Positions 48,901 to 57,801 of a stretch of 64,000 bases of DNA are shown here, one piece after another. A program made the translations under genes and the position numbers. Source of the DNA: JBBROS01 sp965213845 (lineage in GTDB: Bacteria; Pseudomonadota; Alphaproteobacteria; Acetobacterales; Acetobacteraceae); contig CBDCAI010000003.1 in the NCBI GenBank assembly GCA_965213845.1, forward strand, positions 124,001 through 188,000. Reading direction: 5' to 3'. The first letter of the stretch is position 1, and each line of letters opens with the position of its first letter. Under the pieces are notes generated by a model. That model worked only from the letters and a program-made list of their open reading frames with translations. It had not been told where the DNA came from and ran no database searches.

Positions 48901-50853
48901 ATGAATGCAGGCATGCCGCTCCCGTCCCGTCCCGTGACACCCTTGTTGGATCGCGTGCTGGTCCCGTCCGACCTGCGCAACTTCTCGGCCGAGCAGTTGC
49001 GCCAGGTGGCCGACGAGCTGCGGGCCGAGACGGTGGACGTCGTCAGCACCACGGGCGGCCATCTCGGTGCCTCGCTCGGCGTGGTCGAGCTGACGGTGGC
49101 GCTGCACGCCATCTTCGACACGCCGCGCGACCGCCTGATCTGGGACGTCGGGCACCAAACCTACCCGCACAAAATCCTGACCGGGCGGCGCGACCGCATC
49201 CGGACGTTGCGCCAGCCCGACGGGCTTTCGGGCTTCACCCGCCGGTCCGAGAGCGAGTACGACCCGTTCGGCGCCGCCCATAGCAGCACCAGCATCTCCT
49301 CGGGCCTCGGCATGGCCGTGGCGCACGACCTGCTGGGCGAGAAGGACCGCCACGTCGTCGCCGTCATCGGCGACGGGGCGATGAGCGCCGGCATGGCGTA
49401 CGAGGCCATGAACAACGCGGGCGCCATGAAGTCCCGCCTGCTCGTGATCCTGAACGACAACGACATGTCCATCGCGCCCCCGGTCGGGGCCATGAGCGCC
49501 TATCTCAGCCGGCTGATGAGCAGCCGCTCGTTCCTGAGCCTGCGCGACCTCGCCGTGCGCATGGCCAAGCGCTTTCCCCGCGGGCTGGAGCGTACTGCCC
49601 GCCGCGCCGAGGAATACGCCCGCGGCATCCTGACCGGCGGCACGCTGTTCGAGGAGATGGGTTTCTACTATGTCGGCCCGATCGACGGCCACAACATGGA
49701 CCACCTGCTGCCCGTGCTGCGCAACGTCCGCGAAGCCGAGGAGAGCGGGCCCATCCTGCTCCATGTCATCACCAAGAAGGGCCACGGCTACGCCCCGGCG
49801 GAAAACTCCGCCGACAAGTACCACGGCGTCAGCAAGTTCAACGTCGTCACCGGCGAGCAGGTGAAGGCCCCCCCGGGCCCGCCGCAGTACACAAGGGTGT
49901 TCGCCGACGCGCTGGTTGCCGAAGCCGCGGTGGACCAGCGGATCGTCGCCGTGACTGCTGCGATGCCGTCCGGCACCGGCCTCGACCGGTTCGCGTCACG
50001 CTTCCCCGAGCGCACCTTCGACGTGGGGATCGCCGAGCAGCACGCCGTGACCTTCGCCGCCGGCATGGCGACCGAGGGGTTGCGCCCGTTCTGCGCCATC
50101 TACAGCACGTTCCTGCAGCGCGCCTACGACCAGGTCGTGCACGACGTCGCCATCCAGAAGCTGCCGGTCCGCTTCGCCATCGACCGCGCCGGCCTTGTCG
50201 GGGCCGACGGCGCCACCCATGCCGGCAGCTTCGACCTCGCCTACCTCGGCTGCCTGCCCGGCATGGTCGTGATGGCCCCCAGCGACGAGCTGGAGCTGAT
50301 GCACATGGTCGCCACCTCCGCCGCCATCGATGACGGGCCCAGCGCCTTCCGCTACCCGCGCGGCGAGGGGCTCGGCCTCGTGCTGCCGGAACGCGGCACC
50401 CCGCTGCCGATCGGCCGTGGCCGCATCATGCGGGAGGGTTCGTCCGTCGCGATCCTCTCCCTCGGGCCGCGCCTGGCCGACGCCCTACGCGCCGCAGACG
50501 AACTGGCGGCCCGCGGCTTCTCCACCACGGTCGCCGACGCCCGCTTCGCCAAGCCGTTCGACATCGCCCTGGTGGAGCAGCTTGCCCGGCACCACGGCGT
50601 CATGCTGATCGTCGAGGAAGGCTCGGTCGGCGGCTTCTCGTCGGCGGTCATGCAGCACCTCGCCAGCCGCGGCATGCTCGACGGGCCATTGAAGATCCGG
50701 CCGATGGTGTTCCCCGACAAGTTCATCGACCACAACAGCCCCGCCGCGCAGATGATCGAGGCCGGGCTCGGCGCCAAGGACATGGTCGCGACCGCGCTGG
50801 CTGCCCTCAGCAGGGATACCGGCCGCACCCTGTCCGTGGTGCCCGCGCAATGA
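48901..50853 (+). CDS. dxs: 1-deoxy-D-xylulose-5-phosphate synthase
   Basis: 650 residues. Thiamine-diphosphate motifs are intact: WDVGHQTYPHKILTGR, GDGAMSAGMAYEAMNNAG (GDG...N), PIDGHNMD and the catalytic-Glu region VGIAEQHAVTFAAGMA. It condenses pyruvate and glyceraldehyde-3-phosphate in the cytoplasm as the entry to the MEP isoprenoid route. It is first in a tightly overlapped unit with hpnM, hpnI, hpnJ and hpnK, so precursor supply is tied to hopanoid synthesis. The ATG is preceded by GGGGAGCAGATAGAAGAG. Confidence 0.95.
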   Translation: MNAGMPLPSRPVTPLLDRVLVPSDLRNFSAEQLRQVADELRAETVDVVSTTGGHLGASLGVVELTVALHAIFDTPRDRLIWDVGHQTYPHKILTGRRDRIRTLRQPDGLSGFTRRSESEYDPFGAAHSSTSISSGLGMAVAHDLLGEKDRHVVAVIGDGAMSAGMAYEAMNNAGAMKSRLLVILNDNDMSIAPPVGAMSAYLSRLMSSRSFLSLRDLAVRMAKRFPRGLERTARRAEEYARGILTGGTLFEEMGFYYVGPIDGHNMDHLLPVLRNVREAEESGPILLHVITKKGHGYAPAENSADKYHGVSKFNVVTGEQVKAPPGPPQYTRVFADALVAEAAVDQRIVAVTAAMPSGTGLDRFASRFPERTFDVGIAEQHAVTFAAGMATEGLRPFCAIYSTFLQRAYDQVVHDVAIQKLPVRFAIDRAGLVGADGATHAGSFDLAYLGCLPGMVVMAPSDELELMHMVATSAAIDDGPSAFRYPRGEGLGLVLPERGTPLPIGRGRIMREGSSVAILSLGPRLADALRAADELAARGFSTTVADARFAKPFDIALVEQLARHHGVMLIVEEGSVGGFSSAVMQHLASRGMLDGPLKIRPMVFPDKFIDHNSPAAQMIEAGLGAKDMVATALAALSRDTGRTLSVVPAQ

Positions 50854-51467
50854 TTGCGGGGCGGCGGCTGGTCCTGGCGCTCCCTCTCGGGATCGCCTTC
50901 GCGGCACCGGCCCGCGCCGCCGACCCCGCGGCGGCGGCCCCGATCGAGGCGCTCAACAAGGCCGTGCTCGCCTCCATGAAGGCCGGCATCGCGTCGCCCT
51001 TCCTCAAGCGGTTCAACCTGCTCGCCCCCGCCGTGGACCAGGCGTTCGACCTGCCAGGCATCCTCGCCGCCTCCGTCGGGCCGCGGTTCGCCAGCCTGCC
51101 GGCCGACCAGCAGGCGCGGCTGCTCGACGTGTTCCGCAAGTTCACCGTCGCCAGCTATGCCGCCAACTTCGACAGCTTCGCCGGCGAACGGCTCGAGGTG
51201 CTGCCCGACCAGCGCAGCGTCGGCACCGACATCGTCGTGCCCACCCAGCTGGCACCCACCAGCGGCGAGCCGGTGCGGATTGACTACGTGATGCACCGCG
51301 GCCCGCAGGGCTGGCGCGCCGTCGATGTGCTGCTCAACGGCAGCATCAGCCAGAATGCGGTCAAACGGTCGGACTTCCGGAGCCTAGTCACCGCCACCTC
51401 CGCCCAGCCGTTGATCGAGAGCCTGCAGCGCAAGGTCGCCGACCTGTCCGGCGGGGCGCTGTCTTGA
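50850..51467 (+). CDS. hpnM: HpnM, MlaC-like hopanoid-cluster periplasmic protein
   Basis: 205 residues; the ATG overlaps the dxs stop (ATGA). A signal peptide (LVLALPLGIAFAAPARA) is present, with the mature protein from about residue 24. The rest is an MlaC/Ttg2D-type lipid-binding fold: LLAPAVDQAFDLPGIL, LLDVFRKFTVASYAANFDSF, FEGERLEVLP-like FAGERLEVLP, and PVRIDYVMHRGPQGWRAVDVL. HpnM proteins are found with hpnN and are thought to carry hopanoids across the periplasm. Function in transport is from family context. Confidence 0.88.
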   Translation: MIAGRRLVLALPLGIAFAAPARAADPAAAAPIEALNKAVLASMKAGIASPFLKRFNLLAPAVDQAFDLPGILAASVGPRFASLPADQQARLLDVFRKFTVASYAANFDSFAGERLEVLPDQRSVGTDIVVPTQLAPTSGEPVRIDYVMHRGPQGWRAVDVLLNGSISQNAVKRSDFRSLVTATSAQPLIESLQRKVADLSGGALS

Positions 51468-52630
51468 CCGGGAGCCATTTCGTGACGGCTACGCTGATGG
51501 ATGTCATGTCGGTGGCCCTGGCCGGGGTCACCGCCGGCGGCGCGTTGCAGTGCCTTGCCGGCTGGGGTGCGCTTCGCCACTTCCGCGCCCGCACCGCCCA
51601 CACCGCCACGTCGTTCCCCCCCGTCACCATCCTCAAGCCGCTGCATGGCGACGAGCCCCTGCTGGAAGAGGCGCTCGCCAGCTGCTGCCGGCAGGACTAC
51701 CCCGAGTTCCAGATCGTCTTCGGCCTGCAGGACCCGTCCGACCCGGCCCTGCACGTGCTGGAGCGTCTGCGACGCCGCTTCCCGGACGTCGCCATCGACG
51801 TGGTCGTCGACCGCACCAGCCACGGGCTGAACCGCAAGATCGGCAACCTCATCAACATGCTGCCCTATGCCCGGCACGAGACGCTGGTCATCGCCGACAG
51901 CGACATGCACGTGGCCCCCGACTACCTCCGCCAGCTGGTCGGCGCGCTGGAGCGTCCGAGTGTCGGCCTCGTCACGACGCTCTATGCCGGCCGGGCCGCG
52001 AGCGACACGCTGACCGCCCGCCTGGGCGCCGCGCAGATCAACCATGCCTTCCTTCCGGGCGCGCTGCTCGCCCGCGTCATGGGCCGGCAGGATTGCCTGG
52101 GCGCCACCATGGCCCTGACGCGGGAGACGCTGGAGCGGGTCGGCGGGCTGCGCGCCCTGTCAAACCACCTGGCCGACGACGCCGTGCTCGGCCAGCTGGT
52201 CCGCGCCGAGGGCCTCGACGTCGTACTGGCCGGGACCGTGCCGGCGACGACGGTGCCCGAGGCGCAGATGCCTGCCTTGTTCGAGCACGAGCTGCGCTGG
52301 GCCCGCACGGTCAAGAGCCTCGTGCCGGTCGAGTTCGCCGTCTCGGCCATGCAGTACCCGCTCTTCTGGGCCGCGTTGACCGTGGGGGTCTCGGGCGGGG
52401 TGGCCTGGGCCTGGTGGCTGTTCGTCGCCACATGGGTCGTGCGGGGGGCCGTGGCCCAGGCGGTCGACCGTAACTTGAAGGTTGCGTCTGCGCTCACGAT
52501 CTGGTGTCTGCCGTTCAGGGACTTGTTGTCCGTCACGGTCGTCCTCGCCAGCTATCGCACCCGGCGCGTCGCGTGGCGGGGGCAGGTCATGCTGGCCACA
52601 CGCCCGAGCCTGGCCCCCGGAGAGGGATGA
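51464..52630 (+). CDS. hpnI: Hopanoid glycosyltransferase HpnI
   Basis: 388 residues from a TTG at 51464 (TTGA overlap with hpnM); a GTG at 51482 or an ATG at 51497 is possible. The N-terminal and C-terminal membrane helices flank a GT2/GT21-type domain resembling ceramide glucosyltransferases: PVTILKPLHGDEPLL, SCCRQDYPEFQIVFG, VIADSDMHV (metal-binding DxD type), GRQDCLGATMAL and ELRWARTVKS (Q/RxxRW type). It adds N-acetylglucosamine to bacteriohopanetetrol, providing the substrate for HpnK and HpnJ. Confidence 0.92.
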   Translation: MTGSHFVTATLMDVMSVALAGVTAGGALQCLAGWGALRHFRARTAHTATSFPPVTILKPLHGDEPLLEEALASCCRQDYPEFQIVFGLQDPSDPALHVLERLRRRFPDVAIDVVVDRTSHGLNRKIGNLINMLPYARHETLVIADSDMHVAPDYLRQLVGALERPSVGLVTTLYAGRAASDTLTARLGAAQINHAFLPGALLARVMGRQDCLGATMALTRETLERVGGLRALSNHLADDAVLGQLVRAEGLDVVLAGTVPATTVPEAQMPALFEHELRWARTVKSLVPVEFAVSAMQYPLFWAALTVGVSGGVAWAWWLFVATWVVRGAVAQAVDRNLKVASALTIWCLPFRDLLSVTVVLASYRTRRVAWRGQVMLATRPSLAPGEG

Positions 52631-52640
52631 GATCACGATC

Positions 52641-54068
52641 ATGATGAAGACCCTGTTTCTGCAGCCCCCCTCGTTCGGCGGCTTCGACGGTGGCGCCGGA
52701 TCGCGCTACCAGGCCAAGCGTGAAATCAAGTCCTTCTGGTATCCCACCTGGTTGGCCCAGCCGGCCGCACTGGTGCCGGGCAGCCGCCTGATCGATGCGC
52801 CGCCCGCCGGCATGGGGATGGAGCCGGTGCTGGCCGACGCCCGCACCCGCGACCTGGTCGTCATCCACACCAGCACGCCGTCGTTCGCCTCCGACGTGAA
52901 GGTCGCCCAGGCGCTGAAGGACGTGAATCCCGGGCTCAAGATCGGCTTCGTCGGCGCCAAGGTCGCCGTCCAGCCGGGCGAAAGCCTGGAGCAGGGCGCG
53001 CCCATCGACTTCGTCGCCCGCAACGAGTTCGACTTCACCTGCCTCGAGGTCGCCGAGGGCCGCGACTTCGCCGCCATCGACGGCATCAGCTGGCGCGACC
53101 GCAGCGGCACCATCGTCCACAACAAGGATCGCGCGATCCTGGAGGACATGGACCTCCTGCCCTTCGTCACCGACGTCTACAAGCGCGACCTGCGCATCGA
53201 AGACTACTTCATCGGCTACCTGATGCACCCGTACATCAGCATCTACTCGGGCCGCGGCTGCAAGTCGCGGTGCACCTTCTGCCTGTGGCCGCAGACCGTC
53301 GGCGGCCACAACTACCGGGTCCGCAGCCCGGAACACGTCGCCGCCGAGATCAAGCAGGCGATGCGCGACTTCCCGCAGGTGCGCGAGTTCTTCTTCGACG
53401 ACGACACCTTCACCGACAACCTGCCGCGCGCCGAGGCCATCGCCATCGAGCTGGGCAAGCTGGGCGTCACCTGGTCCTGCAACGCGAAGGCGAACGTGCC
53501 GCGCAAGACCCTGAAAATCCTGAAGGACAACGGTCTTCGTCTGCTGCTGGTCGGCTACGAGAGCGGCAACCAGCAGATCCTGCACAACATCAAGAAGGGC
53601 CTGCTCGTCGACGTCGCGCGCCGCTTCACCAAGGACTGCCACGAGCTCGGCATCAAAATCCACGGCACCTTCATCCTGGGCCTGCCCGGTGAGACCAAGG
53701 AGACGATCGAGGAGACGATCCGCTACGCCGTCGAGCTGAACCCGCACACGATGCAGGTCTCGCTGGCCGCGCCCTACCCTGGGACATACCTCTACAAGCA
53801 GGCGGTCGAGAACGGCTGGCTCGATGCCGAGCACGCCGAGCTGATCGACGAGCGGGGCGTGCAGATCGCGCCGTTGCACTACCCCCATCTGCAGCACACG
53901 GAAATCTTCGACAGCGTCGAGGCCTTCTACCGCCGCTTCTACTTCCGCGCTCCCAAGATCGCCTCGATCGTCGGCGAGATGGTGCGCAGCCCGCAGATGA
54001 TGAAGCGCCGCCTGCGGGAGGGCGTCGAGTTCTTCCAGTTCCTGCGCGAACGCAACAAGGCCGCCTGA
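52641..54068 (+). CDS. hpnJ: Hopanoid radical SAM protein HpnJ
   Basis: 475 residues from the first of two ATGs at 52641. An N-terminal cobalamin-binding-like domain (residues 1-140) begins KTLFLQPPSFGGFDGG, a start typical of HpnJ. The radical SAM domain follows, with CKSRCTFC (Cys207, Cys211, Cys214), FFFDDDTFTDN and the C-terminal GTFILGLPGE. It converts glucosaminyl bacteriohopanetetrol into the cyclitol ether head group. It follows hpnI by 10 bp and precedes hpnK. Confidence 0.94.
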   Translation: MMKTLFLQPPSFGGFDGGAGSRYQAKREIKSFWYPTWLAQPAALVPGSRLIDAPPAGMGMEPVLADARTRDLVVIHTSTPSFASDVKVAQALKDVNPGLKIGFVGAKVAVQPGESLEQGAPIDFVARNEFDFTCLEVAEGRDFAAIDGISWRDRSGTIVHNKDRAILEDMDLLPFVTDVYKRDLRIEDYFIGYLMHPYISIYSGRGCKSRCTFCLWPQTVGGHNYRVRSPEHVAAEIKQAMRDFPQVREFFFDDDTFTDNLPRAEAIAIELGKLGVTWSCNAKANVPRKTLKILKDNGLRLLLVGYESGNQQILHNIKKGLLVDVARRFTKDCHELGIKIHGTFILGLPGETKETIEETIRYAVELNPHTMQVSLAAPYPGTYLYKQAVENGWLDAEHAELIDERGVQIAPLHYPHLQHTEIFDSVEAFYRRFYFRAPKIASIVGEMVRSPQMMKRRLREGVEFFQFLRERNKAA

Positions 54069-54099
54069 GGACGTCCCGGCCCAGCACGGCGGCAATCGA

Positions 54100-54996
54100 G
54101 TGGCGAAACAGGATCGCGCCGACCGCAACAAGCGGCGCGTCATCTTCACGGCCGACGACTTCGGGCTCTCGGAAGGGATCAACGAGGCCGTCGAGCGCGC
54201 CTGCCGCGAGGGACTGCTGACTACGGCAAGCCTGATGGTGGCGGGCCCCGCCGTGGCCGACGCGGTCCGCCGGGCAAAGGCGTTGCCGCAACTTCGGGTC
54301 GGCCTGCATCTGGTCGTCATCGAGGGCGCGTCCGTCCGGCCCAGTGCGGTTCGCGGGCTGGTCAACGCGGCCGGAGACTTTCCGTCCGACCAGTTCGGGC
54401 TGTCGTTCGACTACTTCTTCCGGCCCCGCCAGCGCAAACAGCTGCGGTCCGAGATCCGCTCGCAGTTCTCGGCCTTCGCCAAGACCGGGCTCCGGCTGGA
54501 CCACGCGAACGCCCACAAGCACATGCAGATGCACCCGACGGTGGGCAAGATGCTCATCCAGGTCGGCAAAACGTTCAACCTTCCGGCCCTCCGCATCCCG
54601 AACGAGCCCGCGGGACCCCTGGGCAAGGCCGGTCCCGGCGCCGGAATCGGCGGGCGCCTGCTGAACATCTGGTCGACCGTCCTGCGCGACGACGCCCGCA
54701 AGGCCGGCATATTGGTCAACGACTCCGTCTTCGGCATCGCGTGGTCCGGTCACATGACGCGGGAGCGGGTGCTGAAGCTGATCCCCAACCTGCCCCGCGG
54801 CCTCTCCGAGATCTATTTCCACCCCGCGACCGTGCGCGACGCCCGCCTGACCCACGCCATGCCGGAATACGAGCACGAAGCCGAGCTGGCGACGCTGCTC
54901 AGCCCCGAGCTGCGGACCGCGATCGACGCCGCAGGGATCGAAGCGACGACCTACGACGCGGTGTTTGCCGCCAGGGGCTTGGGCGCCAAGGGCTGA
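54100..54996 (+). CDS. hpnK: Hopanoid deacetylase HpnK (YdjC-like)
   Basis: 298 residues from a GTG at 54100. It is a YdjC/ChbG-fold deacetylase: RVIFTADDFGLSEGINEAV (metal Asp), LPQLRVGLHLVV (His) and LRLDHANAHKHMQMHPTV (His ligands), with HPA in IYFHPATVRD near the end. It removes the N-acetyl group from GlcNAc-hopanetetrol so that glucosaminyl hopanoids and the cyclitol ether can be made. The last 46 bp overlap a small opposite-strand gene. Confidence 0.92.
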   Translation: MAKQDRADRNKRRVIFTADDFGLSEGINEAVERACREGLLTTASLMVAGPAVADAVRRAKALPQLRVGLHLVVIEGASVRPSAVRGLVNAAGDFPSDQFGLSFDYFFRPRQRKQLRSEIRSQFSAFAKTGLRLDHANAHKHMQMHPTVGKMLIQVGKTFNLPALRIPNEPAGPLGKAGPGAGIGGRLLNIWSTVLRDDARKAGILVNDSVFGIAWSGHMTRERVLKLIPNLPRGLSEIYFHPATVRDARLTHAMPEYEHEAELATLLSPELRTAIDAAGIEATTYDAVFAARGLGAKG

Positions 54997-55139
54997 ACGA
55001 CCTGGGGGTTGGACACAGCCTGGGGCGCCACCTGCGCCGACGAACCCCCGGTCCGAAGCGCCGCCCATCCGAGCAACAGGGCGAAGATGATCAGAACGGT
55101 CCGCAGGAACGACATCGAATAACTGCTCCGGCGCCCCAT
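54951..55139 (-). CDS. Small membrane-anchored protein downstream of hpnN
   Basis: 62 residues from an ATG at 55139; an upstream ATG at 55193 lies inside hpnN. A basic, Ser-rich N-terminus (MGRRSSYSMS) leads to one hydrophobic helix (FLRTVLIIFALLLGWAALR), then a Gln/Pro/Val-rich tail. It starts 13 bp after the hpnN stop on the same strand, and its end overlaps hpnK from the other side. I do not recognise a family. Position suggests a partner of the hopanoid transporter. Confidence 0.5.
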   Translation of the reverse strand: MGRRSSYSMSFLRTVLIIFALLLGWAALRTGGSSAQVAPQAVSNPQVVQPLAPKPLAANTAS

Positions 55140-55152
55140 CGGCGCCCCTCGT

Positions 55153-57753
55153 CTATCTTGGTATCGCACCCGCTCGTGGTGGGATTGTGGCAAGCAGCGC
55201 CGGCACGAACACGAGGCTCGCCACCAGCGAACATCCCAGGCTGAGCAGCAGCAGCAACCCCATGCTGGCCGTTCCCGGATGCGCTGACAAGGCCAGCGAC
55301 CCGAAGGCCGTCCCGGTCGTCAGGGCGGAGAACACCACAGCCCGCGCCGTGGGCGAGGCCAGGGGCCCGCGCTGCCCCGCCCGCCAGTTCATCACGAAGT
55401 AGATGTTGAACGACACTCCCACGCCCAGCAGCAGCGGCAGGGCGATCACGTTGGCGAAGTTCAGCGGCAACGGCAGCAGCACCGCCACAAGCACCGTCAT
55501 CAGCCCCGACAGCACCAGCGGCGCCAGCACCATCAACACGTCCGGCAGCCGCCGCAGCGCCAGGCCCAGGATCACCACGATCGCGATGAATGCGCCGGCC
55601 GCCGCATGGGTGAACGCGCGCACGATGGTGTTGGCCGTCTCCGTGATGGTCACGGCGGAGCCGCCGGCGTCGGGCACCGCCGCCGAAACCTCGTCCACGA
55701 AGCGCCGCAGCCCCGCGGCCCCGGCGGCCTCCGGCTTGGCCGAGACCTGGACCCGCCGGCGCCCGTCCGCCAGCCGCCAGTCATCGGCGATCTCGGGCGG
55801 GATCGACGCCTCCGTCACCGGCCCGGCCTGCAGCGCCAGGCGCAACCGGTCCAGCTGCTGCGGCAGGAACCGCGTCAGCGCCTGGTTGGCCGCCAGCAGC
55901 ACCGGGTCGGGTGCCGTCTCCAGCTGCTTGATGGCCGCCGCGATGGACGCCAGCGGATGATCGGCCGGCAGCCGCGGCAGCGCGCGGGCCAGCTGCACGC
56001 CCGTCATGCGTGCCGCCAGCCGCAGGTCCGCCGCAGTGGCAGGCGCCGGGGCGCTGCGCGGGGCCAGCGTGGGCGCCAGCAGCCCGGCCGCATCGGCGAT
56101 CAGCGCCAGCTTCGGCCCCTGGTCCTCCGGCACGAAGCTGTCCAGGCTGACCACCTGCGCCACCAGCGGCAGCGCCTGCACCTTGCCCCGCACGGCCACG
56201 GCCGCGGCCTCGTCATGCGCCAGGATGTCGATGGTATAGGGGTCGGTCAGCGGATTGGCGGCCAGGTCGGACAGCGTCCGCATCGCCTCCGTGTCGGGGT
56301 TCTTGGTATGCAGCGGGTCGCTGTCGAAGCGCAGGTGCGGGGCCGCCGCCACCCCCAGGCCGGCCACGACCACGAACGCGCCCAGGATCGCCAGGCGCGC
56401 CCGCCCCACCCCCCGGTCGAGCGGCGCCGCCCAGCCGAACCCGGCCTCGCCGCCCATGCCGGCGCGGCCGGACCGGAACAGCACGATCGCGGCCGGCAGC
56501 ACCGTCATGGAGCAGGCAAACGCGATCAGCATCCCCACGCCGGCGATCAGCCCCAGCTCCGCCACGCCCGAGAAGTCCGTCGGCACGAAGGCCAGGAACC
56601 CGGCCGATGTCGCGCAGGCCGCCACCAGAATCTGCCCGCCCGACCGTTGCGCCGTCGCCTCCAGCGCCGCCACCACGTCGGGCGACACCGCCGCCATCTC
56701 CCGGTATCGCACGGTGAACTGGATCGCGAAGTCGACCGCGATGCCCACGAATAGGATGGCGAAGGCGACCGAGATCAGGTTCAGCGGGCTGCTGGTCAAC
56801 GTGGCGAATCCCGTGGTCAGCAGCAGGCCCAGCACCAGCGTGCACACGATCGGCACGATCAGCCGCCAGCTGCGCACCGCGAGCGCCAGCCACACGATCA
56901 CCACGAGCGTGCTGCCGACCAGCCCCGCCACCGCCCCCTGCGCCACGGTCGCGAACTCCTCGTCGGCCAGCGCCACGGAGCCCGTGATGCGCACATGGGC
57001 CTGGCCGCTCCGCACGAACTCCTGCGCAGCGGCCGCGGCCCGCAGCGCCGCCGTCGCTGCAGCGCCGGGGGCCAGCGCGCCGTAATCGAGCTTCGGCTGC
57101 GCCAGCACGAACCGGTACGGCCCACCCAGGTCCGAAACCGGCCCCGACAGCAGCCGCTGCCACGAAAGCGGACGCGGAGCCCCAGCGATGGCGCTGCGCA
57201 GCGCCGCGTCGAACCCCTTCAGGGCCGGGGTGAAGGGCCCGAGGTCGGCTTGGCCGCGTTCCACGCCCATCCCCACCAGCGACAACGCGGCGAACAGGCC
57301 GCGGGCACTCGGGTCGGCCGCGAGCTGCCCCAGGAAGGGCTGGGCGTCGATCGTCTGGTTCAGCAGCGTCTCCAGCGTGCCGCGGTCCAGGAACAGCAGC
57401 CCGTTCCGGTCGAAGAACGCCGAGGCATCGGGGCGCCGGATGGTGCGGAAGTGCGGGTCCTGCGACAGGGCGGCCAGCAACCCGGCCGCCGTCGCATCCG
57501 CGGCTTCCGGGCTGTCGGCGTCCACCACCGCCACCAGGGTGTCGGTGAACTGCGGAAACAGGCGCTTCAGCTCGGCCTCCCGCTGTTTCCACGGCAGGCT
57601 GGCAGCGAACAGCTCGCCCACATCCGTCGTCACGGCCAGGTGGGTCCCCGCCAACCAGGCGCAGGCCGCCCCCAGCAGCAGGGCCGCCAGCAGCACGAGG
57701 CCGGGGCGGCGCGCGGCGAACAGGACGGGGACGGTGATCGGGTTTACAGCCAT
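55153..57753 (-). CDS. hpnN: Hopanoid RND transporter HpnN
   Basis: 866 residues from an ATG at 57753 (MAVNPITVPVLFAARRPGLV). It is an MMPL-type RND protein with 12 predicted helices in two halves, each with a large periplasmic domain. Marker segments are FVGIAVDFAIQFTVRYREM (helix 4 region with the proton-relay Asp), VPTDFSGVAELGLIAGVGM and LLLGVGVSFNIYFVMNWR. HpnN moves hopanoids from the inner to the outer membrane, as shown in Rhodopseudomonas. It faces hpnK across a small gene and is divergent in order from paaK, which ends 49 bp from its start. Confidence 0.94.
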   Translation of the reverse strand: MAVNPITVPVLFAARRPGLVLLAALLLGAACAWLAGTHLAVTTDVGELFAASLPWKQREAELKRLFPQFTDTLVAVVDADSPEAADATAAGLLAALSQDPHFRTIRRPDASAFFDRNGLLFLDRGTLETLLNQTIDAQPFLGQLAADPSARGLFAALSLVGMGVERGQADLGPFTPALKGFDAALRSAIAGAPRPLSWQRLLSGPVSDLGGPYRFVLAQPKLDYGALAPGAAATAALRAAAAAQEFVRSGQAHVRITGSVALADEEFATVAQGAVAGLVGSTLVVIVWLALAVRSWRLIVPIVCTLVLGLLLTTGFATLTSSPLNLISVAFAILFVGIAVDFAIQFTVRYREMAAVSPDVVAALEATAQRSGGQILVAACATSAGFLAFVPTDFSGVAELGLIAGVGMLIAFACSMTVLPAAIVLFRSGRAGMGGEAGFGWAAPLDRGVGRARLAILGAFVVVAGLGVAAAPHLRFDSDPLHTKNPDTEAMRTLSDLAANPLTDPYTIDILAHDEAAAVAVRGKVQALPLVAQVVSLDSFVPEDQGPKLALIADAAGLLAPTLAPRSAPAPATAADLRLAARMTGVQLARALPRLPADHPLASIAAAIKQLETAPDPVLLAANQALTRFLPQQLDRLRLALQAGPVTEASIPPEIADDWRLADGRRRVQVSAKPEAAGAAGLRRFVDEVSAAVPDAGGSAVTITETANTIVRAFTHAAAGAFIAIVVILGLALRRLPDVLMVLAPLVLSGLMTVLVAVLLPLPLNFANVIALPLLLGVGVSFNIYFVMNWRAGQRGPLASPTARAVVFSALTTGTAFGSLALSAHPGTASMGLLLLLSLGCSLVASLVFVPALLATIPPRAGAIPR

Positions 57754-57801
57754 GCGCGTGGCTAAAGCGGATGCGGGGCCCCTCCGCAAGGGGAGCCGGC
57801 A

